Source of the DNA: Euryodendron excelsum
Lineage: Eukaryota; Streptophyta; Magnoliopsida; Ericales; Pentaphylacaceae
Direction of reading: 5' to 3'
Assembly (NCBI GenBank): GCA_033060915.1
Contig: CM065378.1
Span: 37,078,501 to 37,142,500 of the forward strand
Length of the DNA: 64,000 bases
This document shows, one piece after another, positions 12,901-26,000 of this stretch. Each line of letters opens with the position of its first letter. Positions within the stretch are counted from its first letter, which is position 1. Made by a program: the position numbers and the translations under genes. Below the pieces are notes generated by a model. The model did not search any database and was not told the origin of the DNA. It was given only the letters and a program-made list of their open reading frames with translations.

Positions 12901-15900
12901 ACAGCCAACCTAAGACATTATTTACTTACGCAATAAAGAGGAATGTACTCACAAATTGCCTAGTTCGGCTGGTAATATGGACAACCAAGTTAGTCATGTT
13001 TCCAATCAGATATGATGTTAATCCAAGGTTGAAGAGCATGTAAAAGATGTCAAAAATCATCTCCCCTGTATTCACAGGATGCAAATCACCATAGCCAGTT
13101 GTTGTTAGAGTGGTGATGGACCAGTACATTGACGTCACATATCGAATCCACACAGTCTGATTATGGAAGTCCCCCATTGATTGCCCAATCCATGTGTTTT
13201 TTGGATCTTTGTAACGAGCAGCAAGGAGATAGTAGAAGCAGCCAGCACAGTGAACTGCGAAGAGAGTTACCTACACAAACATTAGAAGACTATTAAAGTT
13301 GATAATCTGCAAAATGCCACTCTTTTGTAGAACTATATAATCTCAAAGATACTTACGCATATAAGTTTTGCACATCTAACCCAAAAATAGCTGAAGTTTC
13401 TATCTTTCTCCAATCTGAGATAATATGATTATAAAAAAGACAAAAAGACAAAACATAAACAAATTAAGGAGATTAATACGAATAACATATTCCATAAATA
13501 CCAAAAAAACATACAAAAACAAGTAAGCTGATAACAATAATGAGGCTATAGATTGAGAAAAGGGTCCAGAAAACTTTCACTGCTTTCATTATAGCATTGC
13601 CATTACCTTTCAAATATGTAGAAATTAAGGTGAATGAGTATATGTAATTTATCTATGTTCCAGAAAGCAACTTCAAATGAATATAAATTAATAATTCAAG
13701 CAGTTCTCAGCAGTCATCTTTGGTTATCAAAGAATGGTTCCCATTAGCAAATAGTGATATGGCATTCGCTTCTCTTTATGATTAACATAATGAAATGAAA
13801 GAGCTTATATAGGATTTTTAAAGTCCTTGTCCACATTGCAGCAATTATAAAGAGAACTTATTACTGAGACGATTACAAGTAAGTACAAATTTGAATCACC
13901 AATCAAATGAACTCAAAGTTAGAAAAGCAAGGTACCAATATTTAGAAAAAACAAACTTGATAATCATGCAAGGAATGGGTCACTCACAAAATCTTCAATA
14001 AGAAAGTAATTGATCAGTTATTTCACCTTGCAAACATGGAACCTACTCGCCGAAGACGCCAAAGACGAAGCATATTGAAGTATCCATATACTTGAAGATT
14101 ATCAGGAAGAACACTCTTAGCAAGCTCAGAAGGGATTGTAGAAATCACATCGAGCGCCAACCAGGTTTTTGCATATCTCCAAGCAATCAGCTTTGGCTGA
14201 TCAACGAGAAGGTAAGTAGCTTTATCAAGGTACGCCACGAAGAAGGTCAAAATAATATCAATGGCAAAAAATCCATTGACAACATTGTCAGTGATGGCAA
14301 GAGGTCCCTTCGGTCTTTCTACGAATCCGAATTCAAACGGGGATACCCATGCTGTGTAGAAGACCAGAAGCACCAGAAATGTCTCCCAAAGTCTGCATAG
14401 GTCGGTTAATGCAATGCAATGCAATTTTAGTACTAAGAAAACTGAAAATTAAAAAATCACATTATATAGAATCCTGGACAACTGATAAATATTATGAGAA
14501 AAACAGATTCAGAAAGAATCTAAGAAAAAAAAAATGAATGGAATTGTTTAAAAAAAATTTCCTTGTCATAAAAGAAGCAAAAATTACAAAATGCATACAC
14601 CAGACTTTAGCCCAGTTTCTCCACATGAGATTCGGAAAATACAACATTCCTACCATCAAGCATCGAATAAAAGATCTGTGACAATTTAATGCAAGAAAAC
14701 GTTTTTCTCATTTTTATAACTAGAAAACATAAAAAAGAAAAGAAAAACATAAACCCAAAATAAAATGACAACAAATAATTCACGATTTAAAGCATGAAAC
14801 CGACAATTAACGACAATCACATAACATAGGTAAAATGAGTGTTTGAATCTTGGGGCAGAAATCCAAAACCCAATCACAATTAACAGTCACATAATATGTT
14901 CAACAGACGATAAACAAAAAAAAAAAAGCAAAGAAATAAATGGGAAGCATAATAAACTATTGCTTTGCAAACTAAAATTATTCGTGATGTGAGGATTCCC
15001 CACTTTTTTCTTTGCATAATTCTTGATAACCTCAATGTGATCATTGAACCAGTTTAATGAAAACTGCACCCAAGAAAATTGTTTTAATCTAATTTTGCTT
15101 CATTGCTAACCAACAATTAAACAACACATTCATAAACAAATATATATATATATATATATATATCCAACAAATAATTGAAGCATCACAATTCACAACCCAA
15201 AGTTCAGGACTAAAACATACATAAAAAATGTCAACCAGATATTGCAAAATGACGCATTACTGCAGTGACATACAATTATCGACGCATATACTTACTTACG
15301 TAAATACAGATGAATACGTACATAAACAAGTTTTTCTGTTAAAAGACTGATAAAATGGAGCCAAACCAATTTCAGAAAAGGAAATGGAACCGGAAGAGAC
15401 CATATATTGATGACCATGATTCTATATTTATATACAAAACTAAAAGATTAACGAAATGGAGCCAAACCCAAATTCAGAAAAGGGAAATGGAACCAGAAGA
15501 GAGAATGTATAGAGCGAATACATCTCTCTGTTAGTGTATTATCCCTTTAGCATTCTCACGTAAGAGATCGGACAAATGAAAATCAATCCCTCTTCTAAAA
15601 AAGGGAAAAATAATAGAAACCAATGAAATATCAAATATACATATCACTCGCCGGATTACATATGAATATATATATATATATATATATATATTGAGAGAGA
15701 GAGAGAGAGAGAGAGACCTGTAATGGTAATCAAAGGGGGAGATAATGAAGCGATGAAGCTTGGTTTTGCGATTGGTATGAGCTCCGAGAGAAGGAAGGAC
15801 ACCACCGGAGAGGCTGTAAGAGCTTCGCCCGTCCCCTGAGACATGTTCTTCCAGCTCGCCATGCAACCCTTTAGCCGCGAATATTGTTCCTTTCAACTGC

Positions 15901-15923
15901 ACCTTTTTCTTCCCATCCCACAT
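7479..15923 (-). CDS. AKT1-like: Shaker-type inward K+ channel, AKT1/AKT5 group (12 exons, 889 aa)
   Basis: This is a voltage-gated K+ uptake channel subunit of the plasma membrane. Coding exons in transcript order are 15923-15718, 14392-14027, 13414-13357, 13270-12953, 12301-12056, 11740-11642, 10626-10594, 10476-10291, 9576-9382, 9260-9185, 8884-8291 and 7771-7479. All junctions are GT/AG with matching phase, total 2670 nt. The N-terminal tail carries [20 protein letters not shown]. Then come S1-S4 with the sensor RLWRLRRV (exon 2), S5, the pore with [10 protein letters not shown] and S6 (exon 4). The C-linker and cyclic-nucleotide-binding domain span exons 5-8, including [13 protein letters not shown]. 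Ankyrin repeats span exons 9-11 and a KHA domain ends exon 12. Length fits the family (Arabidopsis AKT1 is about 857 aa). The ankyrin repeats and KHA separate it from KAT channels. Exon 7 is only 33 bp. The filter reads TTGYGD where I recall TVGYGD in AKT1. No lesion is seen, so the gene is probably functional. AKT1 and AKT5/AKT6 identity cannot be separated here. Confidence 0.95.
9907..9936. repeat. CT microsatellite in K+ channel intron 8
   Basis: This is a run of about 14 CT units, that is GA on the gene strand, between exons 8 and 9. Confidence 0.9.
10981..11458. mobile_element. MITE-like element in K+ channel intron 6
   Basis: The ends form an imperfect inverted pair. GTGTGTTTGGCAATGGGG starts near 10981, and the reverse complement of the right end reads GGGTGTTTGACAGGCTGG. 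The interior is AT-rich and rich in TTTCC/GGAAA, with no coding capacity. Size is about 480 bp. The target duplication is not clear. Confidence 0.5.
15140..15162. repeat. AT microsatellite in K+ channel intron 1
   Basis: About ten consecutive TA units lie in the 1.3 kb first intron. A second compound TA/GA tract lies at the other end of the same intron. Confidence 0.85.
15665..15716. repeat. Compound TA/GA microsatellite at the K+ channel intron 1 donor
   Basis: A TA run is followed by a GA run that abuts the 5' splice site of intron 1 (donor GT at 15717-15716 on the minus strand). On the gene strand the intron therefore opens with a CT tract. Confidence 0.85.
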
Positions 15924-15926
15924 CTT

Positions 15927-15963
<37 letters not shown>

Positions 15964-16079
15964 GTACCTGCCCGTCTCTCCCTCTCTCTCTACATCGTCA
16001 TTTGTATCATCGTAGCATCAAGGCTTTCGCAAGGCCACCTCTCTCTGCGTCTCTCTCCCCCTCCCTGTTTTGCTTTGCT

Positions 16080-16132
<53 letters not shown>

Positions 16133-16135
16133 CTC
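15924..16135 (-). promoter_or_regulatory. GA-rich 5' leader of the K+ channel gene
   Basis: Immediately upstream of the ATG the plus strand has CT runs at about 15929-15961 and 16083-16125. On the gene strand these are GA tracts. They probably belong to the 5' UTR or core promoter; the transcription start is not visible. Such tracts are common in plant leaders and can act as GAGA-type elements, which is inference here. Confidence 0.55.
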
Positions 16136-16325
16136 TTCTATCTGCACCTGTCCCTCCAAGCCGGAAAAATTCGAGTGGTCACGCAAGTACGGAATTTTCC
16201 GTAATTATTCTTGACATTATTGTTTAATTATATTAAAATTTAATTTTATTATAAATAACGAGATTTTTAAAGAAAACGCCAAAGAGAAATCTGCAATTAC
16301 CTAACAATAATAGGACTTTTTCATT

Positions 16326-16678
16326 GGAGCATTTCTAATGTTACCCTTTAAAATAGTTAGTCAAAATATATTTAAAAATTTCTTTCTTTATTTTAGCTAG
16401 TCGTTTTTAAAAAAATACTTCAACTATCACATCATGAATTATTCTGTTTTTAACATACATTCCAAAAATGAAGGAAAAAAGAGAAGAGAAATTAGAGAGA
16501 CTTATGAATTAAAAGTTAGAGAGTCACTTTTGACTCTCTATATTTAGATAGTTAAAATGAAATTCTGTAAAATAAAGAATCATACAGAGAGCCGGTTGCA
16601 AGGTTATTTTTAAGGTTTAACTTTTTAAAATAGTTAAAAGAGCCACTTTAAAAAGCACCTTTGGTTGGAAATGCTCTT
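16326..16678. mobile_element. MITE with GAGCATTTC-type inverted ends
   Basis: The left end reads GGAGCATTTCTAATG and the right end, reverse complemented, reads AGAGCATTTCCAACC. The interior has complementary TAAAATAGTTA blocks near both ends. The size of about 350 bp and these ends match a common class of plant non-autonomous DNA transposons. No clear target duplication was found. Confidence 0.55.
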
Positions 16679-18954
16679 GATCCTCTCTATATTTTTGTTG
16701 AACTATTTTTAGAAATAATCTTTGTTTTCTTTTAAAGAATTTTGTGAAATAACCTTAAACTGTGGCTATAAAAATATATACATAGACCTTTATTTTAGTT
16801 TAACTGTTAACTGAGGCACCTTGCTTTATAATGAACAATGATGAATATTTACCTATTTTTTGTCTAAAAGACGCCGAAGCATGAAATAGGGTTGGAGCTC
16901 GAACCCAATGATAAGTTGAGAAAAGAAGTGCCCCGATCACTGCGGTCTGTTTAATGAAAATTAATTACATAATAAAGAGTCATCTTTCTCATTTATAACT
17001 TTCGGCTTTAAATGACTTGTCCTTATGAGCTTTTAATTCAATCACTTTATCAGCTATTCAGTCCCAGTATCTAATTGTTGATACTTAAAAGATGTGAACT
17101 TGAAACAAGTTCTAAGCCTAAATAAAGGAGTAAAATTATATCTACTAGTTAAAAGATCTTCTATTTCCGTAAAGAAAACAAAAATAAAGAAAGTAACATA
17201 TGGTGCTTTGGCTCACCTCCGGTGGAAAGAATATTATTTTTATGTTTTAAACTCATAATGCTCAGTTTATATTAAAATAGTCGTATCTTAAAAGCATATA
17301 CCAATTCAAAAATTAATGTGGACAATTTTGATAAAGTTGGTGGTAAGCTTCATATTTTCATTTATTTGGTGTGCGTCTCAAGAACACTAAATTACACCAT
17401 GATTTCTAAAAAAATTAGTAAAATCTTGTAATTACTTTGAAAAAACATTAAAAACAGTCTCATTTATGAGGTTTTTTCTCATTAGAATCATGTATGTGTA
17501 GAATGAATCTAGTGGCTCAAAAAAATTATTTAGTACCTTGTTTTACATCTCACAAAGTCATGAATTTTATATTTTTAGTGAGATCGAACTCCATGTAAGA
17601 TCAGAAATAATGACACGTGATCCTGCTCAATAACACTAAATAATTTGCGAGTGGCCCAACATGCATTTGTTGAGTGGGACTAACTTTTGTAATCTCCGCT
17701 AATCCTGTCTGGCTCTCTGGCTCCACTAAATAACTAATGATTTGGTATGTCATCCATGTCGGTGATTCTGGTGAAGACTAGGGATTGATACTGGGCCCAT
17801 AATAAAGGCCCAGGCTCAATTTAGTACATCCCATTCAATTAGCCATAATTGAGTAAGACCATTCACTTTTGGAATTCTTAACATTTGCTCCTCACTTGGC
17901 TCAATGGTCTATGGCATAGAGACTGCACTACTTTGCCTAGGTAAGGCCCAGCTCATTCAAAATGTTCATTTTTCATTAAAAAATAATGTGTTATTCCACT
18001 TTTTTTTTTTTAAAAGTAGTTTACATTATTAAAACAAAAGTCACTATTCATAGTATTGACTAAACTGCATATATATGTATATGTATATATGTTTTATCAT
18101 ATCAAGCCGACCCCAAAGTTAGCCAGTAAGGTATTCGGTATTGATATGCAAGTGAGTTTGGTCTATCATCTAGACAATATTGGCACTTGGTAGTATGACA
18201 AATGAGATTATTATGTAAAATAAAAACTTACACGAAGAAGTGGGAAGGAAATATCCATCAAAACAGATGAAATTTCAGATGAACATCTTAGTTTCAACCC
18301 AGTTTTTGAATGACATAATGACCTATAGTTTAAGGGCATAGAAGATATTTATTTGGTTATCTGTTGCTTATTTGTAGATTTAAACTTTTATCAAATTAAG
18401 GAAAACATATGTTAAAACTTAGAGTTTAATTTTGATGCAATAACAATGTAGAATTTTTTTACACAAGCAAGTACTAGAATATGACATGTGTCAATGAATC
18501 TTACTTTTTTATGTTTTACTTAAATTTCAAAATACACGTGTCGCACTCTGGTACTTTATTTGTATAAAAATATTTTACGCTGTCAATGCATTAAAACTAA
18601 AATCTTAAACTTATACGCATATCAATGATCTCATTCCTATTCAATTTTTTCTAAAAACTTTATTGCGGCTATTATTTAATTTTTTTTGGGGGGGGTGGTT
18701 ACAATAACTGCAATAACATATTAAACATAAACCAAATAAATTAGTCAACTAAAACAGAAAAAATTATTACATAAAATAAGGTAGATTGTCTGGGTAATTT
18801 AAATTTAATTGTAAATTATTTCCATAGTTGAAAAATATCTGTGTCAATTATTATGCCTTGGTACTTGAATATTTAAAAAAAATTTGACATGTTGATGCTT
18901 GAATTAATTTTTATTTTTGATAGTTTACATAAATATAAACAATTATTTAGTCCT
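16679..18954. other. Divergent intergenic region, no gene seen
   Basis: This is AT-rich DNA between the K+ channel and QCR7 promoters. I see homopolymer runs and no recognisable coding or RNA gene. Confidence 0.5.
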
Positions 18955-19680
18955 CCCGACTTTGTCTCAGATGTCAATGTCATCCTTGAACTTTGATTTT
19001 TTCTAATTTGGCCCTTCAACTTTTAAAAAAAAAGTTAATGTGGTCCAAGTTTTCAAAATAAATAAAGAAATTAACTATTAATTATATTTTGGCCTTCTAA
19101 ATTGTAACTTAATATTACTCTACCCCATTTAACTAAAAATAATTATATTTTACCATTATAAAATTTAAAATTAGGAATTTGTTTGGTCAAAATTTTATAC
19201 TGATCTCTAAAACAAAGAGAAAAAATAATGCTATAAAATGTTATAAATTATCTCAAAATGTCTAAAAAAATGATTAAAATGATTCATAAAATCTTATTTT
19301 TGTGGATCTCCAATTATTAGCACTGAGAATATCAAGAAGACTTTTGAAACTATGCATGCACTTTGTTAACCAGGAATAAACTAATTTCATATTGTATCTG
19401 ATAAAAAATGCTACAAATGTTTAGTTTTTTTTTTTTTTATGTTAATAGTGTTAATACGAACTTAAATTTTCATAGTTTAGGGGTAAAATATAACGACTTT
19501 TAATTTTGAAGATAAAATAAAATAAAATTATAGTTAAGAGGGTCAAAATATAATTAATTTTTAAAATTTTTTAATTTATTTTAAAATAATGGACTACATT
19601 GATTTTATTTTAAAATTTAAAGAGCCAAAATAAAAAAAAATCAAAATTGAGGATGACATTAACATTATTGCTCCTATAAT
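18955..19680. repeat. Foldback repeat with arms of about 170-200 bp
   Basis: The left arm (about 18970-19135) starts with TCAATGTCATCCTTGAAC and continues with TTTGGCCCTTCAAC. The right arm (about 19475-19668), reverse complemented, gives TTAATGTCATCCTCAATT and TTTGGCTCTTTAAA in the same order. The arms are clearly related but diverged. About 330 bp of unrelated AT-rich DNA separates them. It is likely an old foldback-type transposon. Confidence 0.6.
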
Positions 19681-19740
19681 ATGTACACATAACACAAATT
19701 ATTTTTTGAGTCGTTTACACAATTGCCATCTCCTTCTTAG

Positions 19741-19801
19741 AACGACGTAGTTCCAACTCTTTACATGTTAATCTCACACAAACTATTAAACGACGCCGTT
19801 C
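19741..19801. promoter_or_regulatory. Pair of ACGACG palindromic motifs upstream of QCR7
   Basis: AACGACGTAGTTCC at 19741-19754 and AAACGACGCCGTTC at 19788-19801 share a near-palindromic ACGACGnnGTT core. They lie 110-170 bp before the QCR7 start codon. AAACGACGCCGTT-like motifs recur upstream of many rosid genes as I recall. A regulatory role is inference. Confidence 0.35.
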
Positions 19802-19853
19802 AACTGCCAGTAGGAATCTCGTCCGAGGTGAGGGCTTCAGGATTCTTCCAGAC

Positions 19854-19857
<4 letters not shown>

Positions 19858-19888
<31 letters not shown>
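19858..19888 (+). repeat. GA tract in the QCR7 5' leader
   Basis: About 15 GA units end 24 bp before the QCR7 start codon, so they are probably part of the 5' UTR. A matching CT tract (20018-20056) begins shortly after the first exon's splice donor. Confidence 0.8.
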
Positions 19889-19891
<3 letters not shown>

Positions 19892-19912
19892 TTGCAGCTA
19901 AGCTGAGGAGCA

Positions 19913-20018
19913 ATGGCGTGGTCATTCACAAAGTGGCTTGTTGACCCAAAGAAGAACTGGTTTGCTGCTCAACACATGCAAGCACTGTCCCAACGCCTCC
20001 GGAAATACGGTTAGCCTA

Positions 20019-20060
<42 letters not shown>

Positions 20061-23000
20061 TGGGCATATGTCTTTTTATGTGTCACGGATCTCTCTGTAA
20101 TCCAATCTGGAAACCCTAACTTTAGCTTTCAAAATTCAAAAGGTTTCAATTTACATTTGTTTTGATTCATCTTTGTACGTGTGAAGGCCTTCGATACGAC
20201 GACCTCTACGATCCCTATTACGATCTGGACATAAAGGAAGCCTTGAGTCGCCTTCCTCAAGAGATCGTGGACGCGAGGCACCAACGCCTCAAGCGGGCCA
20301 CGGACCTCTCCATGAAGCACGAGTACCTCCCTGAGCACATGCAGGTCCCCCTTCTCTCTCTGTATATTATATATATATATATATATAGTATACAGGTATA
20401 TATCTTTAGTTTCCTCTGTTTGGGTACTGGGAAAGGCAGGTTTTCTTTACCGTTCGTTTGGATTGTATAATTTGGTGGTAAAAAGGATAAAAGAAAAAGA
20501 ACCCGCTCCTACACGACGGACCAGCTGTTTGGATAGCTTAAGAAAGAGAGAGAAAGAGAAACACAGTGAAACCAAAATCCCTTAAAACGCTATATTTTGA
20601 ACTTCTCCAATAGTGGAGAGATTTGCAGCAAAAAAAAAAGAAGGAATGCACTCTTGTTTCTTCCACGTTGGCAAATGTCATCTGCACCATCATGGTTACA
20701 CAACAAAAGTAGTCAAGAAAATGAAGTTAGCAAGCCGTATTTTGGCCCTAATTTTTAAGACAAGTGATTTCTTTCTTGTAACTTCTTTCTCTTTTTTATC
20801 TCTTCCATCTCTCCCGAACAGTACAAAAGATAGCACTAGCTTTTCTTCTCTGTTCTCCCATTTAGTTATCCAGACAATAGAGCAGGATAACAATCTCTTC
20901 TCTTGTCTTTCATTTTTTGTTGTCCTTTGTTTTCTTTTCGCTCCTAGTTTCCCAAGTGAACTGTCAGAGAAAAATGTGAGTCTCATGTTTAGAAATTGTA
21001 AGCAAAGAAGGAAAAGAAAATATAAGAAATTTTAAACTTATTTGTTTTCTTGCTATTTTGGTTTTTTTTTTCATAATAACTTGCAAACTGCTTGTCGTCT
21101 GCTCTTCCTGTTCTGTTTCATTTTCTCTTCTGCTTCAGTGATGAGAAAATGTAGGGAAAGGAAAGAAAGTAGAATAAAAGTGTTGAACCATAAGTTATAT
21201 TTTCTTTGGCTGGTAAAAAGAATAAAGGAGTAATTACACTTTATCTTTTTGTGATTTGAGCCAAAAACACATGACTTTTCTGGTTAAAAAGTGAATACAT
21301 GATCTTTTTATGGTTTGGACTTATCCGTAAATGAATGAAAATTGTTAGATTTAACAAAAATTTTATTATATGGATATTTTTGTTATTTTATCTCTTTAAA
21401 TTAGAATATTAAAAAGACGATTTGATAAAATAATAAAAAAAAATCTTGATAGATAAGCCTTTATTTTGGCATAAAAGGGTTAAATCGTCTTTTTGATGTT
21501 CTAATTTGAAGAGATAAAATGACAAAAATATTCATATGATAGAATTTTCGTTAAATCTAACAGTTTTCATCTATTTGCAGATAAGTCCAAACTACAAGAG
21601 GTCATGTATTCATTTTTAAACTACATGGGGATCATGTGTTTTTTACTCAAACCGCAAGAGGATAAAATGTAATTACCCCAAGAATAGAACTTTGCATGAG
21701 CTTAGGTTTAGTTGTTTTTTTAGTTTTAGGTGACTACACATTGGTGGAGCCAGAAAATTTATTGCAATAATTAATCACAACTTCAAAAAAACTTTCAGAG
21801 TATTGCTATACAGCTAACATTTTTTTTTTAAAAATAATTTCGTACAATATGGTTTGATTGTTTGTGATTTTTTTTATTTCAAACCAATGCACTAACATTT
21901 TGGCGCCTAATTTTAAAAGTCCCATTCTGTCAAAATATTTTGTCAGAATGGCCTGTTTGATTACAGTTTTGATTGCTATTTTTTCGCTTTGTTTTTTACA
22001 ATTCGTCAAGGCCACATTTGAAAAACTAGTTTGAAGAATTGTATTCACTAATACCGTGTTTGGTAAACTAGTTCCAAAACTTGTTATCAGTTGATCTTTT
22101 AAAATCTCTAATTCTAAGAATATAAAAAAATCTATTTTATGAGTTTCCAAAACTGTTTTCTTGTGGATATGGAAGTGATGGTGCTGCATTTGATGGTTCC
22201 ATTCTTTGGAAATGAAAATAAGAAAAAATAAAAAGTTCAAATTTTTTGTTTATAAAAACAAGAAAAATGACAATGAATCCATGACCAAACAAGGGTACTG
22301 GTTTTTATTTTTTCATAATTAACAATAGGTCACTTGACCTTCATATATTTACATAGTTTATGTAAGTTTATATATATATAATTTATAAATGGGTTTTTAA
22401 AGCAAACAAACGTTTTAAAAGGGGCATTCGTAAATTATAGAGGGGGCAAATTGGGAGACATTTAAAAATTTTAAGTCAAAGTAGGAGTTTTTAAAATGTA
22501 AGGGGGCAATTATAATTTTTTTGGGGGGGCAAATTGGAATAAATTTTTGAAGTTATAGGTGAAACTGAAATTTTTAAAAGTTGGGATTTTTTTTGTTGGT
22601 TTAAGGAAAGAGGAAGAGAGAGGGGGGAGGACTTTCCCCCTCTGTATCCTGCATGCATCCGCCCCGGACGGTGTGTTTATGCCTCCATTTGGCTGCCGTG
22701 AGAAGTGACCAATGAAAAGAGAAGAAGATTGAATTTTAAGCAATCTCCTGTTTACTGATGACTTGATCTAGCAACCATTTTTTGTTGTTTATGAGGGAAA
22801 ATATGAACAACCTAAGGCAGCTGAAGAATTTTCCAAGGGTAATGACAATTATCTGCAATCGCTGAACCACAATTACTAGCCGATCAGACAATCTTGTGAT
22901 TAATTTTTGGATTCTAGATTCTAGCTTAAAATGTGAGAGTTAAAAGTTATGCCCAAAATATCGAAATTGGTTTTGTGTTTGATCGCTAACAATTGTGTCG

Positions 23001-26000
23001 AGCTCCATCCACAACGCTCGAACGCCCATGACCATGCTCGAGCTCCCTTACTTTTGTGGCCGTGATCCATTGTGACCACATGCTTTGACTTTTGGTATAC
23101 TTGACTCTAATTTTCAATCAAATGCAACAAAACTTTATGAAATACAAAAAAAATTACATTAAAGATTTTGTTCATGGATTTGTCAAACTCGCTAATCCCT
23201 AGTAATCTTCTTGTTTGGCAATTACGTGACAAAACCAACTTGGGGGCAATTTTTGCAATGATGAGACAATACAATTAAAAAATTATCCGCACAAGACACT
23301 AGCGAACCTGTGAACATGCTACCACAAACTTAGTAGCAAAATCATTGGAAAACCAATTGAGGGAAGTCAAATAGAAAACAAAACACATCACATCTTGGTT
23401 TTTTTGGGTATTACCTGACTCTAATATTAGAAGGAGGTGAATCTTACGGCATTGGAAAGAAGACTTGCATCTCTACAACTTTGTATCTCACGAATATTTC
23501 GTGAATCCAATGTTTTCATCGTAAAAAATGAGCTGGAGGTTGACTGGAATTTACAATCCGAAAATTGACTATTTTTAGTGGTTTGTTCAACGCTTTGCAA
23601 TCATTTGGATATCATGCTCACTCCACTATGTCAAGATTTACAACTGATTGGGTTAGTGACATGTTGGACTGGAGAATTAAGTTTATAATGTCAAAATCTG
23701 CTAGAAAGCAAATAAGGCTATTCCAAGATCAATGCGTAGCTGTGGGTCAGTTGAATACATCAGCAGAAAGCATATAAGATTTTACATGCTGATCTTCAGG
23801 GATTTACTCATCAAAGTTATATGTGGCTGTATTCTCATGCAAGATCAAACGACAACGATAATTCAGCTGAATTCTTTTGCTCTCCCAAAGATTAAGGCGT
23901 TTGATTATGGGCATGTTTGGCAATAGCTTATTTTGAGTGTTTTTTTAACTTTTTTTTGCTTAAAATAAGTACTTGGTCCTTGGCAGCATGTTTTTTTAGC
24001 TTATATTAAGCTAACTTGTTTTCCTTTTATAGGGAGCAAAAAGCAAAAGTTTTGAAGTTTTTTTTTGCTTATTCTATTGTAGTGAAAATTTTGAAAAATA
24101 ATTAAAATTTGAAAATTTTAAAAATGAATTAGTATGCTACCATAATTAATGTTGAAATTTTGTTTAGCTTTACAGAACATTACAAATATGCAATCTAATT
24201 TATTTTGAGGGTCTTTGGATCATTTTTGCATAAAAAATTCAAAAAAGCTTTAAGTTATTACCAAACACCCCAACCAAGCTAAGTCAGTTTATTCTTGATA
24301 CTTTTCTTAAGTAGTTTATTTAATCAAAAAAGTTATTTTCAAACGAGCCCTACAATTATCTCTGATCACTCTATATATACGGATCTTGTTCTTTCTTATA
24401 GAAGAGTGTGGAGAAAAGACAGAGTAAGAGAAAAAGTAAAAGGAGTGCAAGCCTAACTGAGCTTAGAAGTCTAGTACTCAAAACTTGGGTTATGTTTAGA
24501 GTTTTCCTTTGAACATTAGCAACAATATTGAAGGTTGGAGTTTGTCTTGGTGGGGTGTCAAGACGTGGAGGATATAGTCTAGTGTTTGGTGGACTCGAAC
24601 GGGATCTTGGAGCTCGTGCTTGATTTTATATTAGAGTCATAGATTGTGGGGATTCGGTAGTACAAGCTAGCACACTGCTAGTTCGTAGAATGGACATCTA
24701 AGGTGTGAATCAGCTCGACTAGGTTCAGTGATTTTTCTCATTTGAGTTTTCCACATAAATTTGTTTGTCTTATTTGCTAGCTTTCGCTTTATTATTTTGA
24801 CGTGCACTGATAAAACAGTATCTGATTTAATGAAGATGAGAAGAGGGAAGGCCGTCTGAGATAGTCTGATCACGTGCGATTTAGGCCAACTAATGCATTA
24901 GTGTGGAGGAATGAACCGATACAAATTGAAAGTGCCAAAATGGCGAGGGGAATTTAAAGGAATGAAGGGATGCTTTGGTGATGGGTAATTATGGTATGTT
25001 TTTTGTGTAATCAGAGCTTCCTTTTATGATTAGAATGTGTAGTGTGCACTTGTGTGATGTTCATCTCAAATTAGGTTTGCCTTCGCTGTTCCTCATTGCA
25101 CAGCAAGATTAACTCCCAAAGCAGTATGCTTGGACCTTTTGAATTTGGTTTCGAAATCATTTGAACTCTTTCAAAAGTGTATTATGATAAAATTTGTATA
25201 AATTTTTAATGTGATTAGAAAACAATAATAAGAATTTATCTCATTTGTCTGTGTCAGTATGCTTGATTATTGTTTCTAAGAGTAGATGAGAGCAATAGAC
25301 TTGTAAATTTCCTATTAGATCTGTTAGGATGAGCAAGCATATGAGATTTTGTAATTGCTGACTCATATTTCTGTTTAATTTCTCACAGGCAATGCAGACA
25401 CCATTTAGGAGTTATCTCCAAGACATGTTGGCCCTTGTAAGCTGTTTAATAGTTTATTTTTCATGCTTGCTTTGTGAAATTTTGCTATGTTGCTTGCGAG
25501 TTCTTTTGCATACTTTTAGTATGCAATAATGAAATAGACATTATATATTAGTCCTTATTATGAATTTATTACTTTTGCTACATTCCTTTGTTGTAGTTAT
25601 TAACCGACTTATTCATTAGACTACTGGTCATTAGATGGCAATTTTTGTGAATTCTTGTGGGCATTCTTGCATCATTGGTGTATTGATTGCACCATGTCAG
25701 TTTTCCTAGTATTTGCTTCTTTCTAATATTGGGAAAAGAAAACTTTCTGGGGTCACACTAATTTTCTGGTTTGCTTTATGCCATGTTGCTCGTGTTCTAC
25801 TTCCTTCAAATGTCTTTTAAGTTACTCTTTCGTCTTCTTTTTCTTTGTTGTTAGTTTATGTGAAGTACTGAATGATTGCCCAGATGGTTAAGCACTCAGT
25901 TCCTATTCATTGTCAAAGCTAGGAGTTTGTAAGATAACTTAGTAAACTAGAAAGCTTCCTGATTTGCTAAAACTATCAGCTCTTTCATCGAAGTCTAGTG

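Larger units (their letters stand above)
20345..25388 (+). other. QCR7 intron 2, 5 kb, packed with repeats
   Basis: The intron opens with a CT/TA microsatellite (20349-20398). It holds a MITE with a probable 9-bp target duplication (21227-21679), a GGAGCCAG-type repeat (21743-22666) with a smaller MITE inside it, and another MITE at 23910-24350. In a gene usually made of short introns, this size comes from transposon insertion. I see no second gene inside it. Confidence 0.6.

Noticed and set aside
15843..16214. 123-codon open frame on the plus strand over the K+ channel leader
   Set aside because: It is mostly Ser-Leu repeats from CT microsatellites and lies antisense to the channel's first exon.
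21806..22240. 144-codon minus-strand frame in QCR7 intron 2
   Set aside because: It spans the junction of a nested MITE and an older repeat, so it cannot be an ancient gene. Its composition is AT-driven.
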